In this document: one piece after another, positions 36,600-45,110 of the stretch
Layout: each line of letters starts with the position of its first letter
How positions within the stretch are numbered: position 1 is the stretch's first letter
DNA from: Cytobacillus purgationiresistens
Lineage (GTDB): Bacteria; Bacillota; Bacilli; Bacillales; Cytobacillaceae
Assembly (NCBI RefSeq): GCF_030813235.1
Contig: NZ_JAUSUB010000001.1
Location: 248,001 to 312,000, forward strand
Direction: 5' to 3'
Length of the DNA: 64,000 nt
The notes under the pieces: model-generated
The model's database searches: none
Told to the model about the DNA's origin: nothing
Seen by the model: the letters and a program-made list of their open reading frames with translations, nothing else
Made by a program: the position numbers and the translations under genes

Positions 36600-37466
36600 A
36601 TGAGAAAATCAGTACTATCTATCGTAGCGGCGGCAGCAATCGCTGGAACATCTGCTGTTAACGTCCAAGCAGAAGAAGTAACAGTGAAGAAGGGTGACAC
36701 GCTTTGGGGTATCTCACAAAAATATGAAGCGACTGTGGACCAGATAAAAGAATGGAACGGACTCTCTTCTGATACCATCTACATAAAGGATGTATTAGAC
36801 GTATATAAGAAAGAAACATACACAGTTAATAAAGGAGATACACTCTGGGGCATCGCAAAGGAATTTGATGTTGAGGTTTCCGCACTTAAAGAGTGGAACA
36901 AATTAAATACAGAAGTCATCCACCCCGACCAAGAGCTAATCGTTTATCCAGAAGCTCCAGGTAATATAAAAGTTGAGAAACCAGCAGAGGAACAAAAAGC
37001 CGCTGCACCAGTTGCTGCAGAACCAAAACAAGAAACAGACAAACAAGAATCATCTAAAGAAAAACAGCCTGCAGAAACAGTTGAAGCACCAAGTGAACCA
37101 AAAGCAGAGCAACCATCTGAACCAAAAGCAGAGCAACCATCTGAACCTAAAACAGAGCAACCAGCTGCAGAAGGCACTCAGGAGCTAACAATGGAAGCAA
37201 CTGCCTATACAGCATCTTGTGAAGGCTGCTCAGGTATAACTGCAACTGGAATTAATTTACTAGAAAATCCTGATATGAAGGTCATATCAGTTGACCCTTC
37301 TGTCATTCCACTCGGTTCTAAAGTTTATGTAGAAGGTTATGGAGAAGCAATTGCCGGTGACACTGGCGGAGCAATCAAAGGAAATAAGATCGACATCTTT
37401 ATTCCAAATAAAGAAGATGCGATTAATTATGGCAGACAAACTGTAAAAGTGACTGTATTAGATTAA
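36600..37466 (+). CDS. yocH: YocH-like cell-wall protein: two LysM domains and a 3D domain
   Basis: 288 residues. A signal peptide (about 1-24) is followed by two LysM domains (VKKGDTLWGISQKYEAT and VNKGDTLWGIAKEFDV), a Pro/Glu/Lys/Gln linker, and a C-terminal 3D domain with MEATAYTA, a VDPSVIPLGSKVYV segment and the three Asp residues (GDTGGAIKGNKIDIF). This is the YocH layout and length, a secreted muropeptidase-like protein of the WalR regulon. The linker contains three 24-bp tandem units at 37095-37166 (SEPKAEQP repeated). The start follows AGGAGG. Confidence 0.92.
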   Translation: MRKSVLSIVAAAAIAGTSAVNVQAEEVTVKKGDTLWGISQKYEATVDQIKEWNGLSSDTIYIKDVLDVYKKETYTVNKGDTLWGIAKEFDVEVSALKEWNKLNTEVIHPDQELIVYPEAPGNIKVEKPAEEQKAAAPVAAEPKQETDKQESSKEKQPAETVEAPSEPKAEQPSEPKAEQPSEPKTEQPAAEGTQELTMEATAYTASCEGCSGITATGINLLENPDMKVISVDPSVIPLGSKVYVEGYGEAIAGDTGGAIKGNKIDIFIPNKEDAINYGRQTVKVTVLD

Positions 37467-37490
37467 TATTTATTATAGATTGATAGAATA

Positions 37491-37526
37491 AGAAAAGCTG
37501 CACTCAATAGGGTGCGGCTTTTCTGT
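37491..37526. terminator. bidirectional intrinsic terminator
   Basis: AGAAAAGCTGCAC pairs with GTGCGGCTTTTCT (one G-T pair) between yocH and the convergent coiled-coil gene. Confidence 0.85.
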
Positions 37527-37528
37527 TC

Positions 37529-38287
37529 CTATTTTTCTTTCTTCTTTTGCTTTTCCTCTTGATGAACAAAAAAGCTTGTGACTGGTTTAGCGATTGTTTT
37601 TATATGTTCACCCAGGAAAGCTGCCCGCTCAAAGACGACGCTTTTCAAATGTTCAAGTTGTCTGCTGATTTTTTGTGATAGAGCTTCTTGTTCATCTAAA
37701 CGTTCCATTACCGTTTGATGGTAGACCTCTTGTGCATCCATTTTCGATAAGATGGTCCTGCTTGCGTTCTCTTGTTCTTGTAAATGGAGTGTGATTGATT
37801 CTGAAGAATCTTCCACGCGCCCTAATTTTCTTGTGATTTCTTGAGCTGCTGCATCTTGAAAGTTCATTTGTTGGAGTATCTCTTTTTTCATCAATGACTC
37901 TTGCTCAAGTATATTGACCATTTCCTCACTGGAATTTTCCAGTGCAGTTATACGATTAAAAATCGCTTGGTTATTTAATTCATGTTCTTTTACAGAAAGT
38001 AGCAGATCGTCCATTAACTCATCCTGAAGATGCATACGGTTGTTCACTGTTTCATATTGGCGCTGGTGCAAAGAAGAAGCTTGATTGACTATTTGCCTGA
38101 GATGCTTGAAGGAATCGCTTATTTGATGGTTAATACGGTGGTAGTTAACTGTAAGTTCATGGTTAAAGGCATCTTGCTTTTGTAGTAATTCATATAAGTA
38201 GTTAAGACGATAAACAGGCTGATTCACCTCATCGGGTTCATTAAGGTATAATGTGGGCTTCATATCATCATTTTTATCCAATTTCAC
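37529..38287 (-). CDS. coiled-coil protein of unknown function
   Basis: 252 residues, no signal peptide or membrane helix. From about residue 30 to 215 it is a long predicted coiled coil made of recurring blocks (NRITALENSSEEMVNILEQE, RKLGRVEDSSESI, SKMDAQEVYHQTVMERL), each about 20-25 residues. The C-terminus is very basic (EEKQKKKEK). The GTG start at 38287 follows GAGGAGGAT. I do not recognise a named family. The layout suggests a structural or scaffold role. Confidence 0.65.
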   Translation of the reverse strand: MKLDKNDDMKPTLYLNEPDEVNQPVYRLNYLYELLQKQDAFNHELTVNYHRINHQISDSFKHLRQIVNQASSLHQRQYETVNNRMHLQDELMDDLLLSVKEHELNNQAIFNRITALENSSEEMVNILEQESLMKKEILQQMNFQDAAAQEITRKLGRVEDSSESITLHLQEQENASRTILSKMDAQEVYHQTVMERLDEQEALSQKISRQLEHLKSVVFERAAFLGEHIKTIAKPVTSFFVHQEEKQKKKEK

Positions 38288-38583
38288 ATCCTCCTCTTCT
38301 CATTTATTGCTATCATATGTATCGTTTAGGTGAATTGTGGCAAGAATGGGCAGGCACCTATAATAGACTTCTATGTATTCCTTTGTTTTCAAGCTTCGAT
38401 AATTAAAAAAGTATAGGCAGACACTTAAGTATGTTTTCAAATTAATAAAGACATTTTTATTTTCCCATTTGATGACCATATTAGTTTACGATTTCCTTCA
38501 GAACGTTTAAACTATTAATGTATACATAGGTATTATGAATCTAAAATAAAATTAAGCAATTGACCAGAAAGGGTGCGATTAAA

Positions 38584-39165
38584 ATAGCTATTTCATTATC
38601 AAAAGGACAAAAGGTAGATTTAACAAAAACGAACCCAGGATTATCTAATGTGATTGTCGGACTGGGGTGGGATACAAATAAATATGATGGTGGAAACGAC
38701 TTTGACTTAGATGCAAGCATCTTCCTTTTGGATGCATCTGGAAAAACTTCATCAGATAAAGATTTTATTTTCTATAACCAGCTTGAAGGCGGTAATGGTT
38801 CAGTTGTTCATACAGGCGATAACAGAACAGGAGAAGGGGATGGGGATGACGAGAAAGTAAAAATCGATTTAAACAATGTGCCATCTTCTATTGAAAAGAT
38901 TTCATTTGTTATTACAATTCATGATGGTGAAAATCGCGGTCAAAATTTTGGACAAGTGTCTAATTCATTCGTTCGAATCGTTAATGAGCAAACGAATGAA
39001 GAAATCATCCGCTATGATTTGGGTGAAGACTTCTCAATTGAAACAGCAATCATCGTAGGTGAACTATACCGTCATAATGGTGATTGGAAATTCTCTGCGA
39101 TCGGTTCAGGATACCAAGGCGGCTTGGCACGTATTGCAACTGATTTTGGACTACAACTCGGTTAA
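38584..39165 (+). CDS. TerD-family protein, apparent ATA start
   Basis: 193 residues if started at the ATA at 38584. That codon lies 8 bases after AAAGGGTG and aligns exactly with the normal TerD N-terminus ([18 protein letters not shown]). The only in-frame standard codon, TTG at 38560, lies upstream of the ribosome binding site. Calcium-binding Asp clusters are intact: [15 protein letters not shown] and [13 protein letters not shown]. TerD proteins are calcium-binding stress proteins (tellurite, phage and cell-envelope stress). A second terD follows in the same direction after 27 bases. Confidence 0.85.
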   Translation: MAISLSKGQKVDLTKTNPGLSNVIVGLGWDTNKYDGGNDFDLDASIFLLDASGKTSSDKDFIFYNQLEGGNGSVVHTGDNRTGEGDGDDEKVKIDLNNVPSSIEKISFVITIHDGENRGQNFGQVSNSFVRIVNEQTNEEIIRYDLGEDFSIETAIIVGELYRHNGDWKFSAIGSGYQGGLARIATDFGLQLG

Positions 39166-39192
39166 CTTAAAAATATATCAGGGGGTATGAGT

Positions 39193-39771
39193 ATGGGGAT
39201 TCAATTATCCAAGGGACAAAGAATCGACTTAACAAAAACTAATCCAGGCTTAACTAAAGTTATAATTGGTCTTGGATGGGACACGAACAAATATAATGGG
39301 GGTCATGATTTTGACCTTGATGCATCTGCTTTTTTAGTTGATGCGCAAAATAAATGTACGAATGATCACGACTTTATTTTTTACAATAACCTTCAACATC
39401 CTAGTGAATCAGTGATTCACACTGGTGACAACCGTACAGGCGAAGGTGATGGGGACGACGAACAGTTAATGGTTGATTTCCCTAAGATTCCTTCTTATGT
39501 TGATCGTATTGGTATTACGGTAACGATTCATGATTCAGAACTGAGACAGCAAAACTTTGGACAAGTTTCAAATGCCTTTGTTAGATTGGTTGATGAGTCT
39601 ACCAATCAAGAGCTTCTTCGCTTTGATTTAGGTGAAGATTTCTCTATTGAGAATGCTGTTGTTGTTTGTGAACTGTATCGCCATAATAACGAGTGGAAGT
39701 TTAATGCAATAGGAAGTGGCTTCTCAGGTGGTTTAGCTTCTCTTTGCCAAAATTATGGTCTTTCAGTATAA
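39193..39771 (+). CDS. TerD-family protein (second copy)
   Basis: 192 residues and about two-thirds identical by eye to the preceding TerD. It starts [18 protein letters not shown], with Asp clusters [15 protein letters not shown] and [15 protein letters not shown] chose the ATG at 39193, 7 bases after GGGGG; the ATG at 39187 is too close to the site. The pair matches the yceD/yceE arrangement of B. subtilis, but no TerC-like (yceF) gene follows here. Confidence 0.92.
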   Translation: MGIQLSKGQRIDLTKTNPGLTKVIIGLGWDTNKYNGGHDFDLDASAFLVDAQNKCTNDHDFIFYNNLQHPSESVIHTGDNRTGEGDGDDEQLMVDFPKIPSYVDRIGITVTIHDSELRQQNFGQVSNAFVRLVDESTNQELLRFDLGEDFSIENAVVVCELYRHNNEWKFNAIGSGFSGGLASLCQNYGLSV

Positions 39772-39788
39772 AAATTCAGTAGGTAAGG

Positions 39789-39818
39789 AAGCCTCTTCCT
39801 ATGAAGAGGCTTTTTTCT
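39789..39818 (+). terminator. intrinsic terminator after the terD pair
   Basis: AAGCCTCTTC pairs with GAAGAGGCTT over a 4-base loop and is followed by T residues. Confidence 0.92.
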
Positions 39819-39833
39819 TTTGAGAAGAATTCC

Positions 39834-40123
39834 TAGCTTCGGAGGCTAGGGGCGAGCCACCTTCGCTTTTCTTGTCTAGCTTCGGTGGCTAGGGGCTCGA
39901 GGTCATAAGTCAAGAATTCCACAAAGGTAAAAACCAACCTTTCTGGAATTCTCGTCTTATGCTTGTCGCCCCTGGGCGAGCCACCTCCGCTTTTCTTGTC
40001 TAGCTTCGGTGGCTAGGGGCTCGAGGTCATAAGTCAAGAATTCCACAAAGGTAAAAACCAACCTTTGTGGAATTCTCGTCTTATGCTTGTCGCCCCTGAG
40101 CGAGCCACCTTCGCTTTTCTTGT
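39834..40123. repeat. tandem palindromic repeat, 124-bp unit
   Basis: Two near-identical units lie head to tail at 39877-40000 and 40001-40123 (three differences seen), preceded by a 43-bp internally deleted copy at 39834-39876. Each unit is itself a long hairpin: GGGGC..GCCCC and CATAAG..CTTATG flank perfect arms GAATTCCACAAAGG and CCTTTGTGGAATTC in unit B. It has no coding capacity. It is of the kind found scattered between genes in Bacillus genomes. Confidence 0.88.
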
Positions 40124-40191
40124 AACTTGCTGTACTACAATATTCTTGTCCCTACATAGACTAATATATGTTTATTAAGGGGTGAAATATT

Positions 40192-41463
40192 ATGAGTATA
40201 CATGTCGTACAACCAGGTGATTCACTGTGGTCCATAGCGAATCTTTATCAAACCTCAATGAATGCGATCATTGAAATAAATGGACTTGAGGATGTAGAAC
40301 AGATTGTCCCCGGTCTTGCTCTTTATATTCAAGATGATTATATACCCCCCCGTCATTACCAGATAAAGGAAGGGGATTCACTATGGCAAGTTGCCAAAAC
40401 ATTTGACACAAATATCAATGAACTCATTGTATTGAATCCAGGCATCCGTCAGTCCAACCTCCTCATTTCACAAATTATTAATGTCCCTTCCTCTAATCCA
40501 TTACCAATGGAAACTTTAGGGTTTCTTTTTCCCATGAGCAAAGAGAATGCTGAAGCTCTTCTAAATGGCATTGCTGAATGCTTAACATATATAGCAATAG
40601 TCGCCTACACTTTTACTGAAGAAGGTACGGTTGTAATCGAATCAGCGGATGACACTGAATTGGTTCCTATTATTAAGCGCTTTAATATAAAGCCCTTATT
40701 AATGATCAGAAATTTTTCAGGTGGAGAGTTCGATGCAGAATTAGCTGGGTCAGTTTTAGAGAATGAAAGTAGGAGAAGTCAGCTGGTGCAGAGTCTTGTT
40801 GAACAAGTCACCGAGAAAGGCTACGGTGGTGTGAGCATTGATTTTGAGTTTATCCCACCGAATAGAAGGCTTGATTTCATCATTTTTTTGGAGGCTTTAA
40901 AACGCCAGTTAGGTGATCATCTCCTTCATGTAAATGTTCATGCAAAGTCTGAAGAAAATATAACCAATCGAATAACTGGAGGCTATGATTACGCAGCGAT
41001 TGGCAGGGTGGCTGATATTGTGGCAGTAATGACAATCGATTATGGCTATCCTACGGGTCCGCCTGACCCTGTTTCACCTATCTGGTGGATGGAAGGTGTA
41101 ATCCGATATGCGGTAAGTCTGATCAATCCGAAGAAGCTTCAAATGGCCTTACCCTTATACGGTTATGATTGGCGTGTGTCTGATCAAAAAACACAGGCAT
41201 ATTCCAATTTGGCTGCGCAGAATTTAGCAATTGTTGAAGGAAGTACGATAAACTATGATTTTGAAGCTGCAGCTCCTTGGTACCCTTACTGGAATGGAGA
41301 TGAGGAGCATCTGGTGTGGTTCGATGATATTCGCAGCTTTCAAAGAAAATATGAATTATTAGATGCTTATCAATTATTAGGAACAACCTTTTGGCATATT
41401 AGGCTGCCTTTTCCACAAAACTGGCAATATATGAGGGACTACTTTACTATAAAGAAAAAATAG
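40192..41463 (+). CDS. sleL: spore peptidoglycan hydrolase, YaaH/SleL type (two LysM + GH18)
   Basis: 423 residues. Two LysM domains (VVQPGDSLWSIANLY and IKEGDSLWQVAKTFD) precede a GH18 domain (about 105-423) with the active-site segment GVSIDFEFIPP, in which the Glu is the catalytic acid. It has no signal peptide, as is usual for these proteins, which are deposited in the spore cortex or coat. SleL/YaaH cleaves N-acetylglucosaminyl bonds of cortex fragments in germination. The ATG follows AAGGGGTG. Confidence 0.92.
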   Translation: MSIHVVQPGDSLWSIANLYQTSMNAIIEINGLEDVEQIVPGLALYIQDDYIPPRHYQIKEGDSLWQVAKTFDTNINELIVLNPGIRQSNLLISQIINVPSSNPLPMETLGFLFPMSKENAEALLNGIAECLTYIAIVAYTFTEEGTVVIESADDTELVPIIKRFNIKPLLMIRNFSGGEFDAELAGSVLENESRRSQLVQSLVEQVTEKGYGGVSIDFEFIPPNRRLDFIIFLEALKRQLGDHLLHVNVHAKSEENITNRITGGYDYAAIGRVADIVAVMTIDYGYPTGPPDPVSPIWWMEGVIRYAVSLINPKKLQMALPLYGYDWRVSDQKTQAYSNLAAQNLAIVEGSTINYDFEAAAPWYPYWNGDEEHLVWFDDIRSFQRKYELLDAYQLLGTTFWHIRLPFPQNWQYMRDYFTIKKK

Positions 41464-41559
41464 TAGTGATCAATCTACATCGTGTTAGTTTGTTTTCACC
41501 CAAAATTAAAACTATGTTATATTTATATGATCATTCTCTAAAGTTAAAGGAAGAACAAC

Positions 41560-43809
41560 ATGACATCTACAGCAGGTTATTTAAAAGAATGGCAAGCTGC
41601 TTTAAAAGCAGAGATCATATATATGAAAAGAATAGGAAGCAATAAATATAGAGTTTCTAATGGCAGAAGGCTTCAAAGAGGAGAAGTATACACATACTTT
41701 TTTGATACTTCAATGCCTGTAAAAATCCCTGTCGGCTCGAGAATTAAGGTTCAATGGGGCGAGAAAACCACAGATGGCCGTATCCTATCCTCTGAAGGTA
41801 AGAATGTAATTATTGAACTAACAGAAAACCTTGGTGATTTGCTCAGTGAGCTGACACTTATATATGACCCTTGGGAATTACTAGATGAATTGTTTAACCG
41901 ACTGGAAGAAATAAAATCCAGTAAGCGGAAGCGCAATAGAATAAAAAGATTAATGGATCCATCGATGGAAGCGAAGCATCCTTCAGATCACTTCAAATCA
42001 AATGTTCATGAGTTGATTTTACGTTCAAAATATAATCCTGTTACATATGTATGGGGACCCCCGGGTACTGGGAAAACCTATACATTGGCAAGAGTTGCAG
42101 CAAATAAATATTTTAAAAATCAGAAGGTGCTTGTGCTTGCCCATAGTAACCAGGCAGTTGATGTATTGATGGCTGAAACATCTCTATTTATCGAAAATAA
42201 AAAGCGCTTAAATGAAGGCGATTTAATTAGATATGGATCACAAACGGGCGATGCTTTAGAAAAACATCGGCATCTAACCTCACAGCAGTTAATGGCCACC
42301 CATCATCAAGGACTCGCTGATCAAAAGGAGGCTCTTTTAGAAGAGCGCCGATTAATCAAACTGGATCTTAGCACTTCTTTCAGCAAAAGAGATTCTAACC
42401 AATTAATCGACATTGAAAAAAAGCTTGGAAGCGTAATGGAAAAAATCCGGCAAAAAGAAATAGAATTTGTAAAAGATGCGAAGGTAATAGGGACAACCTT
42501 GGCTAAAGCAGCACGAGACCCTATCATTTTTGAGGCAGAATTTGATATTGTCATTGTCGATGAAGCAAGCATGGCTTATGTTCCACAAGCGGCTTTTGCT
42601 GCTTCACTTGGAAAAAGAGTGATTATATGCGGTGATTTTAAACAGCTCCCGCCAATTGCTGCTTCAAGGCATCAATTAGTAAATAAGTGGTTGAGAGAAG
42701 ACATTTTTCATCACTCAGGAGTGGCCAATTGGGTTAGCAACGGTACACTCCATCCGCATTTGTTCCTCTTAAAAGAACAAAGAAGAATGCATCCAGATAT
42801 ATCAGCGTTTACGAATAAGCATATTTATTATTCTCTTGTTGGTGACCACCCTTCTGTAGGTACGAAAAGAAATGACATCGCAGATCGAAAGCCTTTCTCG
42901 AAATTGGCTTCTATTTTAGTTGATTCTTCAGGCGCTGGGCAGTATTGTATGAAGGAAAAAAATTCTCATTCAAGGATTAATATATGGCAGCTATTATTAG
43001 CTTTTCAGCTAGTACATGAAGCTTATTTAGAAGGTAATCGATCTATCGGTTATGTAACGCCATATCGTTCACAGGCACTATTGATGGAACAATTTTTACA
43101 GGAAGTTTATGAAATGGAGCTGCAATCGGCTGATATTACTTCAGCTACTGTTCATCGCTTTCAAGGCAGTGAACGGGAAGTAATGATATTTGATTCGGTA
43201 GACAGTACACCTCAAGAAAGGCCAGGAATGCTTTTAATCGGGAAAGATAGTGACCGTTTATTAAATGTAGCCATCACTAGAACGAAAGGGAAATTTATTC
43301 ACATTAGTGATCTCTCATTTATTCAGAGTAGAGTGTCAAAAAATAAGATACTGCGTGCACTTGCTGAACATCAGTTGTCCCACCAACAAGTTGTTTTTCC
43401 AAACGAAATTGGCTCTTGGGTCAAACACATGCATCCCAATTTAAAATGGATGTATGCAAGAAAACTGGATGATATAAAGGCAGATCTAGAAACAGCAAAG
43501 AACTCCATTATTATTTGTTTACCTGACAGTACTCATATAAGTAAAGAATGGATTCAAATGATTAATGAGAGAAAAGGTGGAGTAGAGCTAATCATTCTTA
43601 GTGATCGGTCAGTCCCCCAAGTTAATGGCGTAAAATGGGGGGGAAAGCCATTATCCTTCCCTTTCGTCCTCATAGATAAAAGTCTGATATGGATTGGTGC
43701 ACCATTGGAAGCATCCATTGGTGTGTTACCCCCATATATTGCAGCAAGGCTGCAATCAAGGTTGATTGGTGACTTCCTTCTGCAACAAACGGATATGTCA
43801 GATCAATAA
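41560..43809 (+). CDS. superfamily 1 helicase with possible PLD-like C-terminal domain
   Basis: 749 residues. Walker A GPPGTGKT is at 166-173. Then come VLVLAHSNQAVDVL (motif Ia), IVIVDEASMAYVPQA (motif II), GDFKQLPP (motif III), KEQRRMHPDIS, GYVTPYRSQ, VHRFQGSERE and LLNVAITRTKGKF (motif VI). This is an Upf1/Dna2-like SF1B helicase. The N-terminal 150 residues look like a nucleic-acid-binding beta domain. Residues about 640-740 (SIIICLPDSTHISKEWIQMI, LIILSDRS, FVLIDKSLIWIGAP) resemble a PLD-type fold without a clear HKD motif. No neighbour explains its job. It is preceded by AAAGGAAG. Confidence 0.8.
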   Translation: MTSTAGYLKEWQAALKAEIIYMKRIGSNKYRVSNGRRLQRGEVYTYFFDTSMPVKIPVGSRIKVQWGEKTTDGRILSSEGKNVIIELTENLGDLLSELTLIYDPWELLDELFNRLEEIKSSKRKRNRIKRLMDPSMEAKHPSDHFKSNVHELILRSKYNPVTYVWGPPGTGKTYTLARVAANKYFKNQKVLVLAHSNQAVDVLMAETSLFIENKKRLNEGDLIRYGSQTGDALEKHRHLTSQQLMATHHQGLADQKEALLEERRLIKLDLSTSFSKRDSNQLIDIEKKLGSVMEKIRQKEIEFVKDAKVIGTTLAKAARDPIIFEAEFDIVIVDEASMAYVPQAAFAASLGKRVIICGDFKQLPPIAASRHQLVNKWLREDIFHHSGVANWVSNGTLHPHLFLLKEQRRMHPDISAFTNKHIYYSLVGDHPSVGTKRNDIADRKPFSKLASILVDSSGAGQYCMKEKNSHSRINIWQLLLAFQLVHEAYLEGNRSIGYVTPYRSQALLMEQFLQEVYEMELQSADITSATVHRFQGSEREVMIFDSVDSTPQERPGMLLIGKDSDRLLNVAITRTKGKFIHISDLSFIQSRVSKNKILRALAEHQLSHQQVVFPNEIGSWVKHMHPNLKWMYARKLDDIKADLETAKNSIIICLPDSTHISKEWIQMINERKGGVELIILSDRSVPQVNGVKWGGKPLSFPFVLIDKSLIWIGAPLEASIGVLPPYIAARLQSRLIGDFLLQQTDMSDQ

Positions 43810-43860
43810 TTTAATCACGTAAACATAACAGGGTCATTTCACATAGAAACAATTGTTGAA

Positions 43861-43909
43861 AAAACCCCGGCCTATTTCTCTTTCTGAGATTACAGGTCGG
43901 GGTTTTTAT
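43861..43909 (+). terminator. intrinsic terminator after the helicase gene
   Basis: AAAACCCCGGCCT pairs with AGGTCGGGGTTTT (one G-T pair) over a 20-base loop and is followed by T residues. Confidence 0.85.
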
Positions 43910-43983
43910 GAAAAGGTGCCTTAATTTGTGAAAAACTACATTTTCCTTCCGTCAGCATGCATCTGTTCATTTTCTTGTATTAT

Positions 43984-44226
43984 TTAGATATACTGCGATG
44001 AACCTTCGATATTTAATATTGCATTACTCTCAACAAATGCAGCAACCATAATTAATAATAATGCCAAAAAGATCAGCAAAATCTCTTTTTTTAATATTTC
44101 AGCCAGTTGACTTTCCGTGCAAAAGTCCTTCTGGTAATAATCAATAACTATCTTAATAAATAATAGCCAGTATCTTAATAGAAAAAGAGGGGTGTAATTA
44201 AGGTATATAAGATGTTTGATGTAAAC
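43984..44226 (-). pseudogene. C-terminal remnant of a membrane protein, possibly SpoIIM/DUF95 family
   Basis: An 81-codon minus-strand frame with no start codon at its head. It reads LLRYWLLFIKIVIDYY, then an LAEILKKEILLIFLALLLIM segment and a VAAFVES end. The final helix ending in A-A-F-[VI]-E resembles the C-terminus of SpoIIM-family proteins. No upstream part is left on either side. The family call is tentative. Confidence 0.4.
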
Positions 44227-44291
44227 TTAAGGTGGAATGGATTTCACGCAGTGGCTTTTCGTAAACAAAATAGGGGATTTACATTGAAACA

Positions 44292-44319
44292 AAAAAAGAC
44301 GCCAAAAGGCGTCTTTTTT
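44292..44319. terminator. stand-alone intrinsic terminator hairpin
   Basis: AAAAAAGACGCC pairs with GGCGTCTTTTTT over 4 A residues. No intact gene precedes it on either strand, so it probably belonged to a lost gene. Confidence 0.85.
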
Positions 44320-44428
44320 CTACGTATTGAGGCGACGAGAATGCGCACCACATTACACATTGCCACTTAAGGCGTTCTGTCGACTTATTCAATTAGCTCA
44401 TCGCTTTATTAATATAGCATGATACCAC

Positions 44429-44958
44429 ATGGATTTCAATCAATTTATTTGCATCGTTTCTTTTTTTCAACAAAATATAAAAGATCCATCGAAGTATCCT
44501 TTGTTCTATGCTAATAAAAAAGGAAATCCGGTAACAGAATTACCTTCTTTGAAATTCCACCGGCAGGAAGAACTAATATGGGAAAAATTGCATATATCCA
44601 ATACTTACTGCCTTAAGAGTACCAAATGTCAAACCTATCTGTTATTGGAAAAAACGCATGCAGTAACTTAATATTAAGCATGAAAAAATCAGAGAAGAAC
44701 TTGGCAAAAAAGTAATCTATTGTCAAGAAAATAAATGGCTGCGTCTTTCTCTTGTTTCGGATGATTAACGAGGGAGTTGTAACTAGGAAACTCTGGGATG
44801 AAAGGGTTCCCAGTTGAATAAGCCATCCAGGAGTTTAAGACTAATAACCGTAACGGATGAAGCATTTGACGAGCTTAGGTGAAAAACTGGCATTATTGCC
44901 TTATTTGAAGAATGGCGTGCTGAAAATGAAGCAAATGTAAAACTTCTTGAAACCTAAA
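44429..44958 (+). pseudogene. scattered remnants of one or more degraded genes
   Basis: Three protein-like pieces lie in different frames: 44429-44671 (FYANKKGNPVTELPSLKFH), 44667-44768 (KIREELGKKVIYCQENKWLR) and about 44842-44958 (ITVTDEAFDELR, an in-frame TGA, then TGIIALFEEWRAENEANVK). None has a ribosome binding site. They look like fragments of decayed genes. I cannot name the parents. Confidence 0.45.
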
Positions 44959-45110
44959 AAATAAACACAACAATTCAAGAAGACATAGACATTAACTGTT
45001 AATCTTTTTTGGTGAAAACGAAACTTTTCGTATTGGTTTTACGTTTAATATATAATAATAGTAATATGAACTAATGATATGAGTGATGGGCCAATTGAAG
45101 GAGACCATAA

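Larger units (their letters stand above)
43810..45110. other. 1.3-kb degraded stretch between helicase and PBP genes
   Basis: Contains two terminators (43861 and 44292), a minus-strand remnant (43984-44226) and plus-strand remnants (44429-44958), but no intact gene. Confidence 0.6.

Noticed and set aside
38584-39771. Full tellurite-resistance (ter) phage-defence locus
   Set aside because: Only two TerD proteins are present; TerC, TerA, TerB and the associated enzymes are not in the window.
39834-40123. CRISPR-like direct repeats
   Set aside because: The units are 124 bp, adjacent, without unique spacers, and internally palindromic; no cas genes are nearby.
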